Source: Ophiocordyceps camponoti-saundersi (nom. inval.) | Lineage: Eukaryota; Ascomycota; Sordariomycetes; Hypocreales; Ophiocordycipitaceae | Assembly (NCBI GenBank): GCA_003339415.1 | Contig: PDHQ01000109.1 | Span: 1-64,000 of the forward strand | Reading direction: 5' to 3' | DNA: 64,000 bases | In this document: one piece after another, positions 12,435 to 22,423 of the stretch | Layout of the letters: each line of letters starts with the position of its first letter | How positions within the stretch are numbered: the first letter of the stretch is position 1 | Program-made: the position numbers and the translations under genes | Notes under the pieces: generated by a model | Databases searched by the model: none | What the model was told of the DNA's origin: nothing | Seen by the model: only the letters and a program-made list of their open reading frames with translations

Positions 12435-12538
12435 GGGGGGTTTTACCTCTTACGGGAGGGTTTTTCCTACCCGATATATTATTAAGGTTCTAGCAACTCT
12501 TATAGCTACTAGCGTAATAATATAATAATAATAATAAT
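12435..12538 (+). other. LINE 3'-terminal motif and TAA tail
   Basis: The order is GGGGGGTTTTACC, a short spacer, GGGTTTTTCCTACCC, ATATATTATTAAGG, and then a TAA-rich run to 12538. Similar arrangements close the non-autonomous elements at 34330-34390, 41990-42085, 47530-47600 (reverse), 41100-41220, 43795-43890 (reverse) and the SINEs at 37 kb. Such 3' ends are what LINE reverse transcriptase is known to recognise in stringent-type LINE/SINE pairs. Confidence 0.6.
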
Positions 12539-12539
12539 T

Positions 12540-14620
12540 CCTTAAATAAGAGGCTAAGGGTTATAATAATATTATCTTAATAAAGTTATATAATAAGGGC
12601 GGTATTTTTTATCTCTTTCTTTAATAAGAAAATAAAAAAGATAAACGAATTTATTATATAGTTAATAAAATCCTTATATCTTTATAAGCTATAATATAAA
12701 ATTTTAATAATAAACCTTTTTATATAAATATTAGCTTTTTTTATAAAAGCTTTATTAAATAAATAATATAGTTTAATTTATTTTATATAAAACTTTATAA
12801 AGCTACTAGGAAGTTTGATAAAAACTAACTACTTTTTAATTAAAATAATTTTATTTAATTTAATTTAGCTATAGCGCTTACGCTAAACTATAACTTAGAA
12901 ATATAAGGAAAGTATTAAGTTTTTATATAAGCGCGGTTTATTTTATATAATAAGCGCGCAGCTAATATCTTTTTTTATATAAAGCTTATAAATTACCTTT
13001 ATAGCTTTATAAATTATAATTACTTATATAGTAATATTAAGCGATAAAAGCAAAATATTATAAATCTAAGAGTACGCGTTAAAAATAAGAAATATAAGTA
13101 GAAAGCTATTAGGCCTTATTATATTATTTAAGTATCTTATAATAAGCTAAAAAATTATATTATTATTAGCTTAGTCTTAGAGGTTATTTTTAAGTATATT
13201 ATATATAGATTAAAAGGGCACGTATAAGCGTTTAACTTTACTTATTACTTAGTATACTTTAAAAAGTATCACTTTATATAAAGAACTAATAATTTATACG
13301 GAGGAATAAAACTTATCCGAGGAGAAATTCGTACCTAAGTTTTATATAATTAAGTCTAGAAGGCCTTAGTAGAAAGTAATCTAATAATAGTAAAAGGCGT
13401 TTAAAGTATTTTAAGTAAAAAGAGATTATATAAAAATTATAGCTTAGAAAAATATAGCCTTATTAATAACGTAAAGAGTATTCTTATTATCTAATTATAT
13501 AATATTTATAATAATTTTATAATTAAAAGAGATATTATTTTTAATTAAGAACTTAAATTACTATAGCGAGGAAATATACGCTTAATGTTAATAGTGGAAT
13601 TTCTTTATTATATAAAGCGAAGCTTTAGAGATATTATTATAACTTATACTTTAAAGTATTATAAAAACGTTCTATATAAGGGTATTTAAAGCGATAATAT
13701 AAATAATAAAGTTATACTTTTATAAAAAAAAGCAGCTTTACGTAAAAATATATAAAAGAATAAATATCCCTATTTTTATATAATAGGGATCGTTTAACTA
13801 TCCCTATATATAATAATATTCTTAATATTATTAAAATATACCTCTAAGCGATTTATATTTTTAAGAGAAAAGAGGAATAGCGTAAAGGTTTTAAGAATAT
13901 AATATTATATAATATTAAGGGGGCTATTAACGTTAATTATACTAATTAAGGTTATAGTAGCTAAGCTACTAAACTTAATTATAATAGTATTTAAGGTCTA
14001 GTTAATTTATATACTTAAGTTCTCTTATATAAATATTAATAGCTTAGTTTTTACTAATAGTAAAAAAGTTCGCAGCGCTTATATCTTAAAGTTATCTTTA
14101 GTATTTTATATAATAAATATTTATAAGAAAAACTTAACTACTTAGTTATATAGTTTACTATATAAAGATATCTTCCCTTATATATTAATATATAAAAGTA
14201 CTTAAGAGGATAAATTAAGTAGCTTCCTTAAAAGCGTCCTTATCTTCCTTATATAATAAGTTATTAAGGTTATTAATAATATTATATTTTTTATATTTAA
14301 GGAGAAAGGCTTTAAACTTATTATCTATAAAGGGGTCTTTATTAAATTTTTTATATAAAGTAAAGAACGCCTTTCTCGCGCGATTAAAATCTCCTTACTT
14401 ATAATTTATTAACTAGTAACTTTCTTTCTTATAAATAAAATAACGCTTCTTTATATAATATAATAAACGGCGGTTTTCTTATTTAACTTATTTAAATTTA
14501 CTTATATAAAACTTTAGCTAGGGTAAATTTAGTTATAAGGAATTTATATAATAATACTAATTAATAAAAAACTAGTTAGATATTTTCTTATAGTTAAGGG
14601 CGACTTAGAGTAATATATAA
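12540..14620 (+). pseudogene. unidentified degraded transposon frame
   Basis: From about 13060 to 14620 the plus strand reads for long stretches as protein interrupted only by TAA and TAG, consistent with one or more former ORFs after RIP. I tried to match it to DUF3435, RecQ-type telomere-associated helicase and Tc1 transposase patterns and found no convincing motif. It runs into repeat D copy 2, so D is probably the 3' part of the same element. Confidence 0.4.
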
Positions 14621-15470
14621 AAAATAAAGAATTTTTCTTTATATAAAGGCTTTATAGAGAGAAATACTAGCTTAAGTTCTAGCACCTTATAGTAAGCCTT
14701 AGTTATTATATCGTAAAGTTAAGTTTCCTCTTCCTTAAGAGCGCGTTATATAAGTTATATTTTCTTAATTAATTCTTCGAGAACTTTAAATATTTTTTTT
14801 TAAGTATTTCCTTTATATAAAGGTAAAAGTTATATTAGTTTAATTAGCCTAGTATTATATATAATCCGTTATTATATTAAAATATAAATTAAGTATTCGA
14901 TAGATCTTATTTTACCCCTTTTTAAATCTTATATACTAAAGGTAATATAATTACGCTAAGCTTATAAGAATATTTAGAAAGATAGCGTAATATTAGTTTT
15001 TAGTAATATTAATTTATCGGTAATATAATATAAAAAGCTTAGCTTTATTATATAAGATATTATATAAATAGCTTAAGTAATTTTAGTCTTTTCGCTAGCT
15101 TTTACTAAATATTATAACTTTTTTAAAAGTAATTAAGCTATTATAAATTAGTTATATAAAAGGGAGGATAAAGGCTAGGCTTTTTAAAATTATTATAAAA
15201 GCTATAAAGAAATTTAATATTTCCTTTACTTTATATAAAGTTATATTAAAAGTTATACTAAGAGTTATATAAAAAAACCTTAATTAATAAGATAGTCTTC
15301 TAAGTAAGCTTTAAAGTAAAAGTTATTATAATTATTAAAAAAGTAGCTAAAATATAATTATATAAAGCTTTAATTATAAAGAGGAATTTCTTAATAAAGC
15401 TGCTAGTTTATTATATAGTAACGCTTTATTCCTTAAAAAGCTATAAGAAAACCTTAAGAAACGGGTGGGA
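14620..15470 (+). repeat. unidentified repeat D, copy 2
   Basis: It aligns with 720-1865 but lacks about 290 bases of that copy. It retains more C and G (for example GAGCGCGTTATATAAG near 14738), so it is less mutated than copy 1. No recognised domain. Confidence 0.7.
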
Positions 15471-16030
15471 AACTTACTTTACTTAGTATTTAGTTTACTT
15501 ATAAAAGTCTTCCTAAGTATTACTAGTAAAAAGGGAACCTCTAATCTTTAAGTAAATAGCTTTATATATAATCTTTCTTATATATATTATAAGCTTAATA
15601 TCTAAGAGTTTATTTATAATCTTTAAGTTAGTTTTTTAGAAATCTAGGCTAGTTTTTACTTACTATATATAAACTAGAATAGTATTTCTTTCGGCTATCT
15701 TTTTATATATAATTAGGTTAAGTTCCTAAGCTTAGGTTTAAGTTAGTTTTAAGCTTACCTAAGTTAGTTTAAGCTAAGTAAGCGCGGGCGTAAGCGTGTT
15801 TAAAAATACTAAGAGCGTATAAAAGTTCTTATTAGATAATAAGGTATATAAAGCTATTATTATCGTTTAAAAAGGTTCGGTATAAAAGTCCTATTTTCTT
15901 TCTCTATTATATAAGGTAACTATTATATATATTACTAAGTTATATAAGAGAGTAAAGTTAAGTATAATAAATTACTAATCCTTTTATCCGCGATTATCTT
16001 TTCTATCTTAACTAATTTATAGATTACTTA
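15470..16030. other. RIP-degraded DNA, no element recognised
   Basis: AT-rich sequence with a palindromic-looking AAGCTTAGGTTTAAG stretch near 15740 but no coding or repeat match that I can support. Confidence 0.5.
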
Positions 16031-16318
16031 ATATACTAATTAGTATTAGATAAGCTATCTAATATTAATATTATAAGGGTTTTAAAAAAGAGTATATTAT
16101 CGTAATATTTTTTATAGTATTATATAAAGGGGATAGCTATCTAAATACTTATTCGAATATATAAAGTATTAATTAAAGAATATATAAATTAAAGAGTAAT
16201 ATTATAAAATTAAAAAGATCTCGTATAAAAAGTCTTACTAACTTAAGCAGGCTATATAAGGTATAAGGCTATAAGGATAATATAAAGCTATTAAGGCATT
16301 ATAAAATATTTTAATAAG
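16030..16318 (-). repeat. partial 3' LTR of gypsy element 2
   Basis: It matches 2695-2996. Its right edge abuts the chromodomain end of pol, as expected for the inner edge of a 3' LTR on the minus strand. Confidence 0.6.
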
Positions 16319-16374
16319 TATTGTTCTAGATATTATCTATATAATTATAATCCGCTGTAGTAGCTTTAATTTAG

Positions 16375-16570
16375 CGTTAGAGAATAATAAGTAAGCTAAT
16401 AGTATTTAAGGAATAGTTATAGAATTCCTTAAAAGCTATTAATATATAATAGAAATTCCTAGTAAGGTATTATATTTTATCTAAGTTATTACCCCGCTAA
16501 GAAACCTAATATTCCAATTAACGGTATTATCTTATAATATAAAATTAAAGGATTTAGTTTACCTCTTATT
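16375..16570 (-). pseudogene. chromodomain at the C-terminus of gypsy element 2 pol
   Basis: The minus-strand translation contains an LEY-x-VS-x-RGNN-LDKI core followed by IALKEF. This corresponds to the chromodomain pattern L-x-Y-x-V-x-W-x-G-[Y/N] ... W-x-P ... L-x-x-F; the Trp positions now read as stops (TGG to TAG). It directly follows the integrase C-terminal segment and precedes the partial 3' LTR. Confidence 0.65.
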
Positions 16571-16579
16571 TTAATATAT

Positions 16580-17900
16580 TATTAATATTTTTTAATTTAG
16601 TAAGGGGTATCTCTTAGCTAAGTTAAAGATTTATAATAGCTTTATATAAGCGGTTAGCGTAAAATAAGTTTATTATTTAATAGCTATTTAATAAGTTAAT
16701 AATATAGTTATACTTTTATTTTTTAATAATTATAAAAAGTCCTAACTATTACGCGTTAAAGCCTATTATAAGCGCGGTTATAAAGAAACTCTTATAGCTA
16801 AGGAATACCTTATCGCTAACTATAAAGTTTACCGGGTAGTATTTCTTATTAGCTTATATTTCTTACTTATTATAAGCTTTCTTAATAGCGCCTTAAACTT
16901 ATTATTATACTTCCTATACTTAAGCGATAAGTTTATAAGCTATAGTAATAAGGCTTAAAGTATTTAAGGGATCTAGGGGGCTAGTAACTAAGAGAGGGTT
17001 TTATATATCTTTTCTAAGGGCGATAGTAAGTAGCGCTATATTAATTAACGCGTGCTATAAGGAGTTATATGCGAAGTTTAGGGCGAGAAGGAAAGTGCTC
17101 TAATTATCTTAATATTTACTTATATAAAACTATAGCTTTTAGTTTAAATATTACTTAGTTACTTTTATACTTCCTTATATTTATAAATATAAGGTATTAT
17201 TATAGCGATACTTAATACTAATTAACCGGTTAATTTTACTAAGAAATCTTTAAATAAATAAGCTAGTATTATTAGTAATTTATATATCTAATATACTAAA
17301 AAAATAATAAAAATATTAAAAATAGCGTTTAGTAAGTATTTTAGCTATATTATTTTTCTTACTTAATAATATAGTAATAATCTTACTTAGCTTATAAATA
17401 AAAGTTTAAATATAATTATATTTAAAGCGGTCTTTTAGTATTACTTTATTATTATAAGTAATATATTCCTATATAAAAGACGGAATAAGTAAAAAGTATA
17501 GTAAGCTTAAAGTTTTATCTTATAGCGTCTTATTCCTTTAATACTTATAATAATTATAAATATACTAGCGGATATTTTATTTTATCTTAATCTAGTAACA
17601 GCTATAGTAAAGTATTTAGATAGTTTTATTTTATTTATTATAAGCGAAGATAGCTAGCTTATATATATTCTAAATTAGGGTAATATAAAGGAAAAACTAT
17701 TTCTAACTATCTTACTTAAGGATAATAAGGAGATTATTATAAAATCTAAAGTTTTAGCTTATATTCTTTTCTTATATTAATTATACTAACTCTGTTCTTA
17801 ATAAGATAAAGTTTATTATAAGGCGGATAGGGGTAATTATAAGGGCTAGGGTTAGGGCTTTAAATCTAAGACTTTTTAGGGGAATTATTATAAGCGTCTT
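16580..17900 (-). pseudogene. integrase region of gypsy element 2, degraded
   Basis: Around 16860-16740 the minus frame has the integrase C-terminal motif reading VSDKVFLS, where the family has VGDKVWLS (GDxVWL box), followed by GLFII where the family has GPFxI. The catalytic DDE core could not be delimited with certainty because of stops and frame damage. Confidence 0.55.
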
Positions 17901-17949
17901 TTTTTTCTTTTTATAAGCTTTTATAATTAGAAGCTTAGCCGTTTTATAT

Positions 17950-19450
17950 AAAAGGGTATTAGTAGCTATATTTAGCTAGCTAAGTTAGTATAAGAAACGG
18001 ATATTAAACTAAGTAAGGAAATTAAACTATTAAACTTAATAAATAAAGAGTAGTCTTTTTATTATAAAATAAACTAAAGCTTTATAATTTATAATTATAT
18101 CGAAATTCTAATTAAGTAATTCTAGGTAAAAATATTCGAGGCTTTATATTATAATAAGGAGCTTACGGTCTTAAATTAGGTATATATATTTAGCCGGGTT
18201 TATTATTTTTGAAAAAAAGCTTATAAGCTTTTATATTTAATTATCTTATTATTATTAAAATATACCGGCGGTAATATTCTAAGAGGCGCTAGTTTTAAGT
18301 CGGGTTAGGAGCTTTAAATAGAAGAAGGCGAGTACCGGGGCTTACGTAGCTAGTTTTTTAATCTTATTAAAAGCTTCCTTCTATTTTAATCTAAGTTTAA
18401 AAGTATTATTTTTCTTTAAAAAGCGGTTTAAAAGCTTAGTAGCAGTATTAATATTATAATAGAAGATCCGGATAAAGTTATAAAATCTTATAAATAAATA
18501 AATAGCTTTATAATCCCGAAAATCTTTAAACTTTTAATTTTAAATCGCTTATATTTTATATAAGTTAACGCTTATTCCTTAGCTTATATATAATATTATC
18601 TTAAGGTAGTAAACTTTTATAATATAAAATTTTAATTTTTAGATATCCCCTTATAAGTTTACTTAATATAAGCGCTAAATTTTTTTTAGTATTCCTCTTA
18701 ATATTCCTTTTCTTCGCTATTTAAATAAATTAATATATTATTAGCGTATATATTTAAATAATAGTTAAGGAGATTATAAAGTTACGTATTAGTAAAGTTT
18801 TAAAATTAAGTAAGCTTTACTTTAAGGCTAAATAAGAGAATAAGCTAATAGAATATATTAAACCTTATTCGGAAAGCTATAAAATACTTAAAGTTAAAGT
18901 TAAGATAGAGATAATAAAACGCTTAAATAATATCGATTTTTAAAAACCGTCTCGCCTCCCGGTAGCTAAATATTATATTCTCTAAGGAGGGAGTAAGTAA
19001 AATTTAACTTTTTAAGTAATTATTTATTTATTAGTAATTAATATAGGAATACTAAGCTATTAAGTATAGCTTTAATATAAAGAGAATAAAGTTAGCGTAA
19101 GGATTAATATCTAGCTTAATAAACTTAACCTTAAGTAAATAATTAATAGTTTCCTTTCCTAATAATAAGTATTTTATAAGCGTTTTATAAAAAAGAAGTT
19201 TTATTAAGTTTAGGGGCTTTTTAAGTTTTAAGGTAATATTATAGCTAAGTTAGAGATTAGTAAAAGTATAAGCTTCTTTCTAATTAAAAAATCTTTTAAG
19301 ATATATAAAAGCTAAAGGAATTACTTTATATATATAAGTAATATATTTAAGTTCCTTTTTTAAGGGAATTAGATTTCCTATCTTATATATATATAGCTAG
19401 CTAAGCTTAGCTTTATAATTATAATTAAGTTATTATTATTTTTTAATTTT
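17950..19450 (-). pseudogene. reverse transcriptase of gypsy element 2, degraded
   Basis: Minus-strand motifs in order: REARRFLKIDI near 18960-18930 (RT domain with FxxLD), FSLK near 18820-18800 (where the family has FGL-K/S), YANNILIYL at 18775-18745 (the YADD catalytic box with both Asp changed to Asn), and RDYKAIYLFIRFYNF near 18520-18480, matching the conserved FLGFxNFYRRFI segment, then EAFNKIKKLA near 18375. The catalytic residues are lost, so it is inactive. Confidence 0.8.
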
Positions 19451-20208
19451 ATAAAGGTTATAAATATTTATAAAGTTATCTTTTTTTATTATATATAGTA
19501 AAAGTTTTATTATATTTAAAGTTTTTTTTCTTTTACGAAAATTAGAGGATTTAATACTTACGCTTATTCTAATAGAAAAGGCGGTTCCGGCGTTCGGCGT
19601 CCGCTTAAATAGCTAGATCCGGATTTCTAATAAAAAAGGGGCTTTTTAAATAATAAGATTAAAAGTAAGTACTTAGTAAAAGTAAGTAAATTATCTAGCT
19701 AAACTAATTTCTAAGCTATATAGTTAAGTAATAACCTTTTCTTAGCTATTTAAAATAAGCTAATAAAGAGATCCTAAATATAATTAGTTACTAAGTAGAT
19801 TTCCTAAAGAAAATATTATCTATTAATTATTAAGGTAATAATTAAGTATTTATAAACTAAGCTAGCTTAATAGCTTTAGAAATTAATAAAAGGAATAAGA
19901 TAGATAAGGATAAGCTTAGCGCTTAGACGCTTTATAGCTTATTTTATAAAATAATAGCTAACTAAAAAATAAGCGTTTACTTTAATATTATATAAAGTAA
20001 AAATATAAAAAAAAAATTATTAACTTAAACTTAATTATTAATAATAAATAACTTTTTTACTTTCTATCTTATATATAATATTTTTAGAATTATTAAAAAG
20101 CCTTATAATAATTTTACTTTTTTTCTAAATTAAAGTTATCTAATTAAATAGAATTAAGTAAAGGCGTTTAAACTTTATAAACTCTCCTTATCTTTTATTA
20201 ATTAAGGT

Positions 20209-20250
20209 AGTTCTTAGCTATATAGCCTTTTTTTCTATAAATAAAATAAG
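20209..20250 (-). pseudogene. gag CCHC zinc knuckle of gypsy element 2, Cys/His to Tyr
   Basis: The minus-strand frame reads YFIYRKKGYIAKNY. The spacing is exactly C-x2-C-x4-H-x4-C with every Cys and His replaced by Tyr, which is what C-to-T change makes of TGT and CAT codons on the opposite or same strand. This fixes the gag frame and the direction of the element. The remaining gag region to 21430 is heavily degraded. Confidence 0.75.
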
Positions 20251-21434
20251 TATTATTTTCTTAGTAAACTTTCTTCTTATCCTTACTTAAGGGCTAGCCT
20301 TTCTAATATAAGGTTATAATTATAATTATAATCTTTTTCTTTTATATTATTAGTATTACCTTATTACCTTAGTAAGCTTTCCGCGCAGCTTCTTAGTAAG
20401 TAAACTTCTTTTTTAGTAAAATATAGCGTTTTTTATATATTTATAAAATTCTTTATATATTATATATAAATCTTTAGCTTTTATAAAAAAGCTTATATTA
20501 AGGTTAGTAGGTAAATAATCTTTAAGCGTATATTTAATCTAAGCTAGGGGAACTTAGGTTTTAGCTATAAGGTAGTTAAACTTTATAAGAAACTCTTAAA
20601 TTTCTTATTTACTAATTAAGAAGAAGTTTAGTTTACGAAGCTAGTTTATAGCCTTAGCAAACTTATTCGGATTTCTATAAGTAGACTTTAAATACTAAAT
20701 TATCTTAGCTAATTTAGAAAAGGGGCGTTCCTTTAAGTTATATTAAGTTTCTAATAATTTATAAGCTTTTCCTTTTAAAATATAAAATAGAATACTTATC
20801 CTATCTTACTTATTATAGAAAATTATTTTATTAAACCTTATCTTATCTTTTAAGTTTATAAAAAAGGTATTAAAATCCTTTTTTTACTTAAAAACTTACT
20901 TACCTCCTTATAATAAACTTTTGTAAAATTAAAGTAAAAAGGGTTTAGTTATCTTATTAAAGTAATTAGCGTAAAAATATCTTAAGTAGCTTTTCTAATT
21001 AAAATAAATATCTTTTTACTTATCTTAAACGCGGTTAATATTTTTTAATAAGTCCTTTCTATATTTAGGTCTTAGTTTTAATTTTAATTTTTTTAAGTTA
21101 ATTAATTTTAAAATTTTATAATTTACGCTTATAATTATATTATCTCTATATATAACTCTTATAATATAATTATATTAGCTATATTTTATAAAAAGGTAGC
21201 TATAATCTTAGTATAGTTTTCGCTAAAACTTAATTTTATTATAAAGTTAAGCGTCTCTAAGGTAAATTTCCTTAATCGCTTAAAAGTTTAGTTAAGGGCT
21301 TTAGATCTATATCTTAAAGCTAGTTATAATTTAAGTCTTAGTTATATATAAATTCTTTTTTATTTTATATAAAAATATAAAAGTTAAATATATATTTATT
21401 AATTACTTACTAGAGAAAAGTAAGCTTAAAATAA

Positions 21435-21757
21435 TATTATAGCTAGGATATATTAAGTAAATAATAATATTAATATTATAAATAAAGATTATAAGCTAAG
21501 GAGAAAAGAAGGAAAAAGAGGAAAAACTTTTATAAGCGAAATCCTAATAAAATATATAAAGGTATATATTAGTAAAGTTAAGAAAAGGTATAAGGAAATC
21601 TAGGTAGAGAAGCGGTTATATTTCTTAGTAATTTCCCCTAAAGTCCTTTTTAGGTAATTTTATAATAAGGTTTCTAAAGGTTATATAAGTATAGTTAAAA
21701 ATCCTTAGAAATTACTATAAAATATTTTAGGGAAATCCTTATAAAAGCTAGCGTATA
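21435..21757 (-). repeat. partial 5' LTR of gypsy element 2
   Basis: It matches 2315-2640 over its length, with differences mainly at C/T or G/A. It lies just beyond the gag end of the element, as a 5' LTR should on the minus strand. The remainder of the LTR is missing or unrecognisable to the right. Confidence 0.6.
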
Positions 21758-21759
21758 AT

Positions 21760-21884
21760 ATAAAGCTATTATAAAACTTTTTATCTTACTAAATAATAAT
21801 ATTATAGCTTAATAGCTTAAATAATCTCCTTATAATTTAAATTTTAATTTTAATAAATATATATTATATATATTATATATATTA

Positions 21885-21915
<31 letters not shown>

Positions 21916-22400
21916 AGATAATAAAAGTAATAATTATAAAGTATTAATATAAAAAAAGCTAATAAGTAAAGTTTTTAAAGCTATAATAAAAAAAGCTTAA
22001 GATAATATAAAATAAGTTTACTTATTATATCTAATATATAAAATACCTTGCTAGCTTAAGGTAGCTATTATTATTTAAGGTAGCTATACCTTATTCTAAA
22101 AAAATAAAGAGATATCTTTTCATATAGCTAATTTCTCTAATTAATAAGGTCTCTAATTATTATAACTTAGTATTCTTTATTATTAAGCTTAATATTCTTA
22201 ATTAGCCCTAGCTTAAGCTTTTAAGCTTATTAATATTATTAAAAAAGGGTATTAATAATTATTTAGGGAAAATAGTATATTTTAATACTAGTATAATATA
22301 ATTACTTTAAATTATTAAATACTAGGTATTTTATTAAACCCTAAAGTTTCAAAACTATTTTTCGAGTACTAGTTTAAAATAATAATTTTATATATATTAT
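21760..22400. other. RIP-degraded DNA next to the gene, TA-rich tract
   Basis: There are no coding features. 21850-21915 is a run of TATATATTA/TA units. CA and TG begin to reappear sparsely from about 22120 (22120, 22350, 22400) as the gene island is approached. The 3' untranslated region of the karyopherin gene must lie in this DNA. Confidence 0.7.
22330..22335 (-). promoter_or_regulatory. candidate polyadenylation signal AATAAA
   Basis: AATAAA on the minus strand, 89 bp past the stop codon of the karyopherin gene. The flanking DNA is so AT-rich that the hexamer also arises by chance. Confidence 0.35.
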
Positions 22401-22423
22401 GTTTACTAGGAAGGGCCTGAAAG

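Larger units (their letters stand above)
5940..12538 (+). mobile_element. Tad1-like LINE (non-LTR retrotransposon), RIP-dead
   Basis: The parts occur in the order expected for a fungal Tad1-clade LINE: ORF1 with zinc knuckles (about 5940-7330), then ORF2 with an apurinic-type endonuclease (about 7780-8250), a reverse transcriptase (about 8830-9720) and the conserved post-RT segment (about 9960-10070). A TAA-rich tail at 12513-12538 marks the likely 3' end, preceded by GGGGGGTTTTACC and GGGTTTTTCCTACCC at 12435-12472. The stretch 11100-12300 has no recognised domain, so joining the body to this tail is inferred. ATG codons are missing and stops are frequent, so it cannot be autonomous. A second, partial copy of ORF1 lies at 41260-42715. 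Confidence 0.75.
16030..21757 (-). mobile_element. Ty3/gypsy chromovirus (element 2), RIP-dead
   Basis: Read on the minus strand, the order is partial 5' LTR (21757-21435), gag with a CCHC knuckle (around 20250-20209), reverse transcriptase and RNase H (about 19450-17950), integrase (about 17900-16580), a C-terminal chromodomain (about 16570-16375), and a partial 3' LTR (16318-16030). The two LTR pieces are different halves of the block at 2315-2996. All frames are broken by TAA and TAG. Chromoviruses use the chromodomain to direct integration into H3K9-methylated chromatin, which fits the setting. Confidence 0.75.

Noticed and set aside
13060..15300. RecQ-type subtelomeric helicase or DUF3435 protein
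   Set aside because: Reading through RIP stops gave no helicase motif I/II or other diagnostic residues, so the assignment was dropped.
17845..17865. TAGGGTTAGGG, telomere-like
   Set aside because: Only about two units inside the degraded chromovirus; no array, so no telomere or telomere-fusion claim.
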